From Atherinomorus stipes (Eukaryota; Chordata; Actinopteri; Atheriniformes; Atherinidae), in contig JALJCO010003012.1 of NCBI GenBank assembly GCA_023101725.1, forward strand, positions 737,001-801,000: a stretch of DNA of 64,000 bases. The letters are read 5' to 3'. The first letter of the stretch is position 1; each line of letters starts with the position of its first letter. The position numbers were made by a program, and so were the translations under genes. The notes beneath the pieces are model-generated. The model saw nothing but the letters and a program-made list of their open reading frames with translations. It was not told where the DNA came from and did not search any database. Of the stretch, positions 40,156 to 48,607 are shown piece by piece.

Positions 40156-41399
40156 TAGCTGTGTAATGATTAAATGCCTGCCAACTTTTGGTGTAACCTT
40201 GGCAACCTATCCGGCGATCGGCACACACTAAATCAACTTGAAAAGGGAACCAAAAGTGGCTCAACACTCCCAAATGTGTGCATACTTGTGCACACAAAGA
40301 CACACAGACCTAAACTCAAGTCCTCCTCTGACAATAAAAAGATCCTGATTTGAGTCAACTAATCATACTGATCCAATATGCTAGGACCTCAGGTAATGTA
40401 GTCCAATATGCAGGCAGCACGTTTGCTGAGAATTTATAAATTTCCCTAGAGCGGTGACATCTTCATTTCATCTCATGCCAAGTTCAGCCTTCAGCAGACC
40501 GTAGGACAATCCTGTGTTAATATGAACATCCTGTTGAAGTCAGCTAAGGCTGTTTTAGATAACTTTAAGAATGCCAATTAGCTTAATCCAGTTAAGACAT
40601 CAAACTGTAAATAAGAATCAGTCTGAGATTCAAAGTAAATGTAAACCTATAAGGAAGACAGTACATGCCATTTACAAAATAAGGAAAAATGCTAAAAAAA
40701 AAAAAAAATAAAAAAAAAGAGAGAGAAAAGTTTAATGGGTCTTGGTCTTCTGTTAAAAATTACCTTAACATTAGAGGAAATTACAGTTTTTACAAAAAAA
40801 TCCATTTGAAAGTAAGACTAAATCATTTTTGACTTACTCCTTTTAGTATTTAAAAGTAAAAAATTCAATGTATTTTTATATTCTTTGCAAGAAAAACACA
40901 CACAAAAAAACCCCTCCTTTTCTACATTATCTGCTCTCATCCCTACCTTAAGTCACAAACTACACAAGCACAGTTGCACACAAACACTGCCAAATGTAGT
41001 AAATAGTTGTAAAGAAATCCTCATTAATGTAATGCACTTGATCTCACCCTGTAGGTCAAGCCCTTGGAAATGTTACAGCATCCTATTAAGCTGAAGGAGA
41101 TGAGAGACAAACTAAATCATCCAAAATATATAAGAGGAGAGAAAGATGCCAAATATGGGCATGTTGAATTTTCTTTGCAGGACCTATTTATTGCTGAAGT
41201 GTGAAGATTTTAATTAGTTAAGTAACCCTGTGCGAGCATACATCTCAGATAGGAAACTAGTGTAGTGATACTACAGAATGTCATAATTTAACAATCTAAG
41301 CAAAAAAGTTTCTCCTATTGGTGGAGTAAAAAAAAAAAAAAAGAATGGATCTGTTTTTCTGGAGGAAAGTCAAGTTTTTGTAAACATGCAATATTTTGT

Positions 41400-41745
41400 T
41401 GCATGATGCTGGCAAATGTTGGACATCCCCAGAGCCAGATACAAGCACTGGGGTGATCGGGCGTTCTCGGTCGCTGGGCCCAGACTCTGGAACAAACTGC
41501 CTCCTGACATGCGCTCTATAACAGACTTTGGCCTTTTTAAAGCCAGGCTCAAAACGCATTTATCCAGACTGGCCTTTAACACCCAGTAATGTGGTGATAT
41601 ATTTTCATATTTTATTTGTATTTACTTGTATTTGTTTATTATATTTCTCCATGCTGTTTTTATTCTTTCTATGATGTTTTTATGGAAAGCCCTTTGGTCA
41701 CCTTGTGTGCTATAAAGGGCTATATAAATAAAAATTGATTGATTG
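41400..41745 (+). mobile_element. 5'-truncated L2/Maui-like LINE 3' end
   Basis: On the plus strand, in one frame, the sequence reads RYKHWGDRAFSVAGPRLW, then NKLPPDM, FKARLKTHL and a TAA stop near 41586-41590. This is the familiar C-terminal tail of reverse transcriptase ORFs in fish L2-type LINEs. About 150 bp of 3' UTR follows, ending TATAAATAAAAATTGATTGATTGA, the short tandem 3' tail expected of this group. The 5' end is truncated, so no reverse transcriptase domain remains. It lies antisense to zfhx4 in intron 4, about 660 bp past exon 4. The left boundary is approximate. Confidence 0.82.
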
Positions 41746-42404
41746 AAATGTGAAAAAATAAACATTATTTGCTTCTGGAAATATAAATAAAAAAGTATGA
41801 CTTAGAGTACACTCATATGTATTCTGTCTTTACAAAAGCTCTTTATGTGTGTATCTGTATATATACTTGGGACCAAACATCAGGCATAAAATGTATTGTT
41901 TTAGTCTCCTTCCGATAAAAACTTCTTTTTATTATTATTCCAGAATAACCAAGAGCTCTGAAATGTTGAACACTGATAGTGTGTGACTTAAAGGCTGATT
42001 CAGCGTAACAGCAATGCCAGCTGGACACAAGCAGGAAACACAAGCATGTTGAATGGAAATCATTCTCTGTACTCTCACAGTGACCTTTTCTATCTTTGTC
42101 ACATTCTCATGGGAACTTTATATCTGTGAGACGTTGCCCTTAAGAGGATGCATGGAGCAAATTGTTTTACAGATTCGTGTGTTTACTTTTTCCAGTATTC
42201 CTGGTCTATATAAGTCAGAAGATTGTATTTGCTGTATATGCCATTGAGAAAAATGGATTGTCTTTATCAAATTTTGATTGGCATTTCTAACACATGTGAT
42301 GTTTTCTAGTCGGGTGTGTGTGGTTTTTTGTCAGTAAAAAACAACAATGAGCAATTAGTGCACATATTTATGCCGAATGCATCATGGGTAAAACATATTT
42401 TTAC

Positions 42405-42946
42405 CTTGTAGAGGCGGATGGCAGATTCATGCCTCTGGTTGGTAGCATGTAGCCTCAGTTTGTCCACGCTGTTGCTGTAGTAGTCACAGGCATTGCACTT
42501 TAGATGCACAGGGTTGCCAATGGCCACACACTTTAATCTCCACTGGTTGGCCTTGCCTCCCTCCTTGATGTGGGCCACCAGCTGGTGTTTCTGCATGTGC
42601 TTGTCTGTCTTGCAGTGCAGCTGAAAGTTGGCCTTGAGCTGAGTGTTGTAGCTGCAGAGCTTGCACTGGTAGACATCACCAACCACGCAGCGCCACTCCT
42701 CTTCAGGCAGGGAGCGCTCGGCGTTGACGTGGGCGTTGAGGGCCTCGAGGCTGTCTGTGGAGTAGCAGTTGCACACAGCACACTGGTAAAGGCGCAGCGA
42801 GGGATCGTTGATAGGTGGCGACAAGGAGGAGAGGGAGGGGTCTGCTGAGGACATGCCCCCCATTCCACTCGAAGATACCAAGGAGAGGTCGTCTGCCATA
42901 AGCTGACCACTGGCAAGACGCAACTCTGCGGACAGGTCACTGTTCA
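42405..42946 (-). CDS. zfhx4: zfhx4 coding exon 4 (last two bases of residue 999, residues 1000-1179)
   Basis: This 542-nt exon is entered in phase 1 (G|TG, Val999) and leaves in phase 0 at AAG|GTAAAA. It starts [20 protein letters not shown], then a Ser/Gly/Met linker, and carries three finger units. The first (C1054, C1057, H1071) lacks the last histidine, with a serine at the expected position, and is probably a degenerate finger. The second is C1093, C1096, H1109, H1115. The third, C1149, C1152, H1165, H1171, ends [12 protein letters not shown]. Between the second and third lies the near-invariant family segment [19 protein letters not shown]. The acceptor is a long T/C tract ending CTCAG at 42947. 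A run of 20 G on the plus strand (C20 in the pre-mRNA) sits 47-66 nt upstream of it. Confidence 0.93.
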
Positions 42947-44700
42947 CTGAGGAGAAAATGAGGGAAAACACTGGTCAGACAGCAGAATATGAAGGGGGGG
43001 GGGGGGGGGGGGGACATTAAAGTATAAAAACTAAAACATCTCATCTGGCTCCATAAGAGAAAACAAAAAGATTGCATATTTTGCAAATGGCGGTATGGAT
43101 AGGGATGAAGAGAATGGGCAGCAGTGACAGCGGAAAGATAGTAAATAAAAACAAAGAAATACAACAGAAATACAACGCCACGGTGAAACTGAAAGGCAGT
43201 CATGCCTATAGAGTGATAAAGGATAGAAAGAGAAAAGACTCTTTATTAAATGAAATTAAGTGTGGAAAAAGAAGTATCTTCCATGCGGGCCTCTTGCACA
43301 AAAGGATTTGATAAAATAAAGCCTCACAGAAGACTAGGGCTCCTTACAAAGTCTTGTCTATAAAAAACCTTAATAGGATTGAATCAGGATCAATTACAAT
43401 CATCCTTTTCAACTTGCTAACTCGCTCATCAGGTAGCTTTAATTACTGCTTCCAGCAATGGTGGGACAGCGGTTTTAGGGCTCCAGGCTTTTCTCACATC
43501 CCCACACAGATTTAAAAAGCTGATCAATGCATTACACACGCTTTCTTTTTCCTTTGCCCACCCACCCTAGGACAAAAAACAGATCTGCCATTCATGCAAA
43601 TGTAATTAACTCTTTCGTTTGATCCCATCATTGTCCCTCTATGCATGTTACCAAAGCTCATCATGTCCCTCTCAGATAATGTCACAACATGGTGTGCACT
43701 GAGGCTTATACATCATCTGATTCATTATTTTACATGATTACTTTCGCAATAAGGGGTTGACTTAATATGTGTTTATATGTGGCTGTTTTCTCCTTTTATC
43801 AGTGCTGATTTAATAAGCATAATAAGGAACATACTCTTACCTGAATGTGGTGGCAAAATGTGAAACTATCATTTCGTCTGTATGTGCATGTAAGGATGCA
43901 TGCAAGGATGCATGTGTGTTTAAATGTAAATTAATATCCACCTCACACCATTTAAGCCCACATACAGCTGCGCTCACGATAGGGAGCTGTGTGTTATCAG
44001 TGTAATTCACTGAGAGTACATCTGCTAGCTGGGCTGTGACCTCCACACTAGAGGAGGGGAGTGGGTGTGCAACACTGCAGGGTCATTGTTAAATCTCTCT
44101 CACTCCTACGGGAATCCGCTTCCTGCTGTTTGTGAGAGTGTGTATGTGTGTGTATATATATATATGTGTACTCCTCTCCAGGGTGAGTAAAGATTTGGAC
44201 TGTGTGTGTATTGGGGGGTGGATTAAGCTGACTTAAGAAAATTACAAATGAAAGATTAAGAATAATTCTCATGTGGCATCTCATAATCATTTTTTAATCA
44301 GTGAGAGGGGTCAAAGGAAGGAGACAATGACAGAGAGACCATATGAGAGCAGAGATAAGAGAGAAAGAAAAAGAGAGGAAGACAAGGGAAGGGAGCTAGG
44401 GCAACAAGGATGGAAGCAGAAAAAAAGAAGGTGAGAGGGCATAGAGAAAGATGAAGAGCAACAAAGGAAACATGGAGATTAAAAGAATACCTAGATGGCA
44501 ACAGATAGATGAAATAAGACAGATAAAACTGGCCAAGTGTAAAATGAGCAGTAGAAAACTGAATAACAAGCTTGGGGGCAACAACGATAAAAAGAAAAAT
44601 CGTATTGCCTTCTTTTTATTCTCTGTTTTAATTGACTAGTATGTAAAACTTATCAGGCATGCTCATCTTTGAGTTTTGTAGCAAATCTATTACTACTCAC
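42947..44700 (-). other. zfhx4 intron 3
   Basis: This 1.75-kb intron holds a G20 run at 42994-43013, a small TG/TA tract near 44145-44170, and purine-rich sequence at about 44300-44450. Nothing else is recognised. Confidence 0.65.
42994..43013. repeat. G20 homopolymer, 47-66 nt upstream of coding exon 4
   Basis: The longest G run in the window. In the pre-mRNA it is C20, just upstream of the branch point and polypyrimidine region of coding exon 4. Confidence 0.92.
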
Positions 44701-44995
44701 CTAAGCCAGATCCGAGAGCAGCAGCAGTTGCAGGATCTAGCTGAAATGGGTTAATCATCATCTGGGCGTCTGGGCCACTGCTGCCGGCTGGGTTCTCCAG
44801 TTTCACTCCAGCGAGACCCATGTTTTGAGCCAGGTAGTACTGATAAAGCTCTGCCTCAGCTGGGGCCAGGCCCAGATGGAGGCTGTGTTGGATCTGCTTC
44901 ATGTTCTGTTGCAGCAGCATCATGTTGTGCATGTGCTTCTCGCTGGTCATATGGATTCGTAAGTTCCGTGCCACGTTGGTCTCGTAGTCGCATAC
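44701..44995 (-). CDS. zfhx4: zfhx4 coding exon 3 (residues 901-998, plus first base of 999)
   Basis: This exon has 98 codons plus one base. It begins [21 protein letters not shown] and completes a U1-type finger (C899, C902, H915, H921). The helical-looking segment [17 protein letters not shown] and the very conserved [16 protein letters not shown] follow, then a hydrophobic Met/Phe/Pro-rich segment and a run of alanines ending GSGL. No further finger is present. The acceptor ends CATCAG and is a weaker pyrimidine tract than its neighbours. The donor TTAG|GTGAGT is strong and in phase 1. Direct read-through would meet a TAG two codons into the intron (G-E-stop), confirming the need for splicing here. 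Confidence 0.92.
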
Positions 44996-45411
44996 CTGAT
45001 GGACGGATGAGAAAGTTGTAATGCTTTGATTTTTTTTTATTATCACCATAATCATCATTTTAAAATTTAAATATATCATCACATACTTTGATAGATGGAT
45101 AATGTGTGGAATGGGCAGTGACAATATCATCATCAACAGCAGAGTAGTGAAAAACAATAGACTGTAACAGGTTACCCATGCAGTCATAGCATACATTTAA
45201 AATGCTAAATTTCTAATAAACATTATTTTAGGTATTGCTAGGATGCATAATACATTTTGTTTTATACCAAAGGTCAGATGATGTGGCAAAGAAAAATAAT
45301 AGACACAGTGACGCACAAGGATATAACTGGCTCATTGTGTAGACAGTGCAACAAGCTAATTGGTATGTTGCTACCAACTGTGCTACAATGATGCTCTGTT
45401 TCTTTCATTAC
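44996..45411 (-). other. zfhx4 intron 2
   Basis: A 416-bp AT-rich intron. Nothing else is recognised in it. Confidence 0.75.
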
Positions 45412-45624
45412 CTCACAGCGCCAAGTGGGCTTCTGTTTCGGCTTGGATGGCGAGGGTGCACCACAGCCTCCACCAAGGCTGGCGCTGGGCACAGGGTTGG
45501 CATGGTTGTGGTTGTACTGTGCCTCACTGCCACCATTCTGGAGTGTTTGCACATTGTTTAGATGCTTATCCGACTGCATGTGGATGCTAAGGTTTCCTTT
45601 GGTGGTGGTTGAGTAATTGCATAC
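45412..45624 (-). CDS. zfhx4: zfhx4 coding exon 2 (residues 830-900)
   Basis: This 213-nt, phase-0 exon has 71 codons. It starts [10 protein letters not shown] and completes a U1-type finger begun in the previous exon (C828, C831, H844, H850, spacing C-x2-C-x12-H-x5-H). A linker rich in Asn, Gly and Ser follows, then [14 protein letters not shown], which opens the next finger. The acceptor is a clean T/C tract ending TTTAG at 45625; the donor is GAG|GTAATG. Both ends cut a finger between E and V of a C-E-V-C knuckle. The linker is Asn/His-rich, where I remember a poly-Ala insertion in ZFHX3, which favours zfhx4. Confidence 0.92.
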
Positions 45625-46074
45625 CTAAAGGGGAAGAAAAAATAATAGTGATATGTTATAAATATTAAACAATGACATAACACAAACTGGCTGATAACTA
45701 ATGTTTGACTAAGCACAGAAATTCAGATTTTCTTTAGCTTAGCTGGAGAATGTTTAGTTGAGACAAGCACATCTGAAGTGCCCATTTTCTCCCCTCTGTT
45801 GCTGAATTTCCAATGAGTAAAGCTGTTTTGTTAAAAAGGTTGCATAACTGGACTGATGTCTCTACCTAAAAAATGGCTTCAAGAACAAACAACCATATCT
45901 ATGTTTAAGAGATTTTGAAATGCCTTTTCTATGAGCCTAAGCCTGGTACAAAACTAAAAAGCAATGCCAAAAACTAAAAACGAAACAAAGCATTTAGGCA
46001 ATATCTTAAGAATCTCAGAGAGGAACAAACAAGGAAAATGGAAATCCAGAAAGAGGAAAAAAGGATGGACAGAC
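45625..46074 (-). other. zfhx4 intron 1 (between coding exons 1 and 2)
   Basis: A 450-bp AT-rich intron. Retaining it would add 19 residues after E829 before a stop at about 46015. Confidence 0.75.
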
Positions 46075-48561
46075 CTCACAGCGGAAAGGCTTGTATCCAC
46101 AGGTATAGCTTTCGCCTCTGGCTAAACGAGGGTGAGGCTGTCCTGTGCGGCAGTACACACATGATCCACCAGATTCTGGATGTTTCTCCTTCATATGAGC
46201 GTCCAGTGTCTGCTGGTACTTGTAGTGCCAGTTACACTTGGGACACTTAAGGGTTTTGCAGGAGTTCCGAGAATGCATCATCGTCATGTGCCCTCCAAGA
46301 GATCGTGAGGATCCCAAGACTGTGTCACACTTGGGGCACTCCACCCCGCTACCTGGGGATCCTTCACCTGGACCAGGGGTGCCGGGAGTCCCTGGAGTTC
46401 CAGGTGTGCTAGGATTTCCTGTGTGTTGATGTAGAGGCCCAGGACTCTCATCATCTCTGCGCATCATCATCATGTCAAGGGGGTTCGAGGATGGCGATGA
46501 TCGATCCCGTCCTGCCATTCCCTCACTGGTAGAGTCATTGCTGCTCTCCCGTTCTCTGGCAGCTGCCAGGGCAGTGGACAGACGGTTCTTTTCCATCTCC
46601 AGCTTTTCACAAATAGGCAGGGAGGAAGAGGAGGTGGATGCAGGGCCTTTGCTGTCACTGTTCAATTTAAGCACACTGTTGGAAAGGGGGGGAATACTTT
46701 GGTTTAAGAGAGGGAAATCTTTGCTACTGGTGCTGTTGGCCCTCTGGCCTGTCATCGCCATGGTTATGGCCTGTTCCTCCTCCTCATCTTGCTCCATCTC
46801 TACTCCACCACCAATTGAGTAAGTGTCATCATCCTGCTCTGGACTTTCTTCTCCCAGTGTACCGGGCTCCCGCTTGATGGGCGGGTACTGGCTCAGGTCC
46901 GGCCCATTGGGTTGCAAAGTGCATGTGTCCCTAACGTGGCCTTTGCAGTCACTATCAGAGTTCCGATTTTCCAAGCTGCCACCAGCGGCAGCAGCAGCAG
47001 AACTCCCGCTGGGGGTTCTGTGGGCACCAGCCCCTCCCCCGAGGTTTGGGTTGGTCTCAGCCTTTGGCATGGTTTGGGTTCTGGGGTTTTGGTCAGTAGA
47101 GGAGCTGCTGGCACTGCCCTTCAAAAAGGCAAAACCTGCCTGAAGAGAATCTGCATTCTCCCCACTACTGTGGAAAGCGTTCCACAAGCCACGGAGCCCC
47201 GTGTCTGGCCCTAGGAAGTTGGCAGGTGAGGGAAAGTGGGGTAGCACAGAGTTTTGGGGTTTTTTTGGTTCCAGAAAGCTTATAAGAGGTTCTTTGTCCT
47301 TCCCGATGCCCTGGATGATGGCAGAGACGTGCTTGTTGCTCAGCAGCTTCTGCTCCTGATCATTCAGGGTCATTCGGTGGTCATGGACAGCATGTGTCAC
47401 GAAGGAACGGCTGTAGCCAAAAGACAGCTTGCACAGGAAACACATCAGCACAGGCTTCCGCCGCCCATCGGCCACACAGCCCTCAAACTTGGACAAGTCC
47501 ACATTGTTTGGGACATCTTTGGACACACAGGAGTTTTTGGCTGCACCATCCGCCTTCAGATAGTCTTTGTCGTTCTTGTGGCGGAGGTCATAGACACGGA
47601 AACTGTGCAACACAGGACCAGCACCCGCCAGCCCTCCAGCTGAGGTATTTGGGAAGGAGGGGTGGTCGGCTGCTAGGGATTTACTCCCAAGGGATGAGGC
47701 GATGTGGAAGGTGTTGATGATCTGGGGGTAGAAGGACATGGGTGCAGCGGGCTGCTCCCCCACTGGGCTCAGGCCACTCTGACCACTGTTGGCCTGGGCA
47801 TTGGGGAAGGTCTGGGAGGACAGCATGCCCCTGAACTGAAGAGCTGAAGAAAGCCCTCCCTGGTTGCCACGCTGCTCTTTGGAGTCCTCTAGGATAAAGG
47901 CAGAGCCATCGGGCTGGTAGATGATCTCGCCGCACAGGTTCTCCACATCACTATCCTCTTCCATCTCCATCTCACTGTTCATATCCCCTACATCTGCAGC
48001 ACCCACCTCACGGTCTACTTCATCATCACTATCCTCCCCTATCATCCCTTCAACCTCCTCTTCCTCCTCGTGACCTCCAGTAGTAGGCAGGCGGGCATTG
48101 GGGCAGTGGTGCTCCATATATTTTTGTAAACTGGAGAAGGAATTAGAACATTCGTTGCAGGGGATTTCTTTTGCCGGTGCCACAGGGGATGTGGCAGGGG
48201 CAGAACAGTCCGAACCCAAAGCTGCTCCTCCTCCTACTCCTGGTAAAGTTCCGGTAACACTCCCTTTGTTACCGGTAGTAAAGCTTTCTCTCCGACTCTG
48301 CTCACTTACAGGGTCAATGGTTGCACTGACAGTGGTGGGGGTAGTAGTGGACCGAAGCGGGCTCACAACAGGCCCTCCAAGGCCATTCTCCGGCTCTCCA
48401 GTGGCGGCAGGTGATGACTGGCTGTTGTTGTTGGTGTTGCTGTTTGTGACACTGGTCTCCATGGAGACGACTGAGTTGTCCTCAGCAGCAGCATCCAACC
48501 TCTGGCCACCATGTTCCTGCTGCCGTGATGACACCATAGGGGGCGAGTCACAAGTTTCCAT
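46075..48561 (-). CDS. zfhx4: zfhx4 coding exon 1 (residues 1-829)
   Basis: This is the large first coding exon of zfhx4: 829 codons starting METCDSPP. In order it carries a C2HC-type finger (C135, C138, H151, C153), acidic stretches at about 165-206 ending in DSDVENL, and the conserved block SFYPQIINTFHIASSLG (276-292). A C2H2 finger (C374, C377, H390, H395) follows, then a low-complexity Ser/Asp/Glu-rich middle with a sumoylation-type IKRE at 562-565. Threonine-proline-glycine repeats lie near 719-730, then two fingers (C742, C745, H758, H763 and C773, C776, H789, H794) and a CVYC pair at 801-804. It ends in the first cysteine and glutamate of the next finger (C828, E829). The donor after GAG is GTCTGT, phase 0, set by the next exon beginning with V-C. 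The product is a nuclear DNA-binding protein. Confidence 0.93.
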
Positions 48562-48607
48562 GACGACCACTACATATGGATCTCATCTCATCCAGCCCAA
48601 TAGGGAC
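48562..48607 (-). other. zfhx4: zfhx4 5' UTR segment in the first coding exon, with splice acceptor
   Basis: A pyrimidine-rich tract followed by CAG at 48610-48608 forms a good acceptor. The exon therefore starts at 48607, 46 nt before the ATG, and at least one non-coding exon must exist upstream. The 46-nt leader contains three upstream ATGs (A at 48591, 48586 and 48575), described under findings. The true start at 48561 has G at -3 and G at +4, a strong context. The upstream GTG at 48570 is in frame but has no reason to be used. Confidence 0.8.

Larger units (their letters stand above)
28054..42404 (-). other. zfhx4 intron 4 (14.4 kb)
   Basis: This intron holds TG tracts at 28.83 and 29.01 kb, G17 and C17 runs at 35.88 and 38.07 kb, a 163-bp purine tract at 39.99 kb and the LINE tail at 41.4-41.75 kb, all listed separately. 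Elsewhere it is mixed-composition sequence with scattered CA repeats. The 201-codon open frame at 31614-32219 on the minus strand shows no recognisable protein. No exon or RNA gene was identified. Confidence 0.6.
203..48607 (-). other. zfhx4: zfhx4 gene, 5' half (partial gene span, eight coding exons)
   Basis: This is the extent of the recognisable zfhx4 transcription unit within the window, read right to left. Eight coding exons join in phase (0, 0, 1, 0, 1, 1, 0, 0 at their 3' ends) to give 1402 residues with no stop. From family knowledge, ZFHX4 is a nuclear transcription factor of about 3,600 residues with more than twenty zinc fingers and four homeodomains, active in neural, muscle and craniofacial development and reported to work with CHD4/NuRD. 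The homeodomains are not in this window, so the gene continues left of base 1. I chose zfhx4 over zfhx3 from the METCDSPP start, the GLWNAFH and FAFLKGSAS segments, MTLNDQEQKLLSNK, and [19 protein letters not shown] without the insertion I remember in ZFHX3. A teleost zfhx3 paralogue is the only serious alternative. Confidence 0.9.

Noticed and set aside
41296..41582. Minus-strand open frames over the LINE tail
   Set aside because: The recognisable reverse transcriptase tail is in a plus-strand frame; the minus frames are shadows.
48562..48570. In-frame GTG at 48570 giving an N-terminal extension M-V-V
   Set aside because: GTG is not a normal eukaryotic start. The ATG at 48561 has strong context and gives the family N-terminus METCDSPP.
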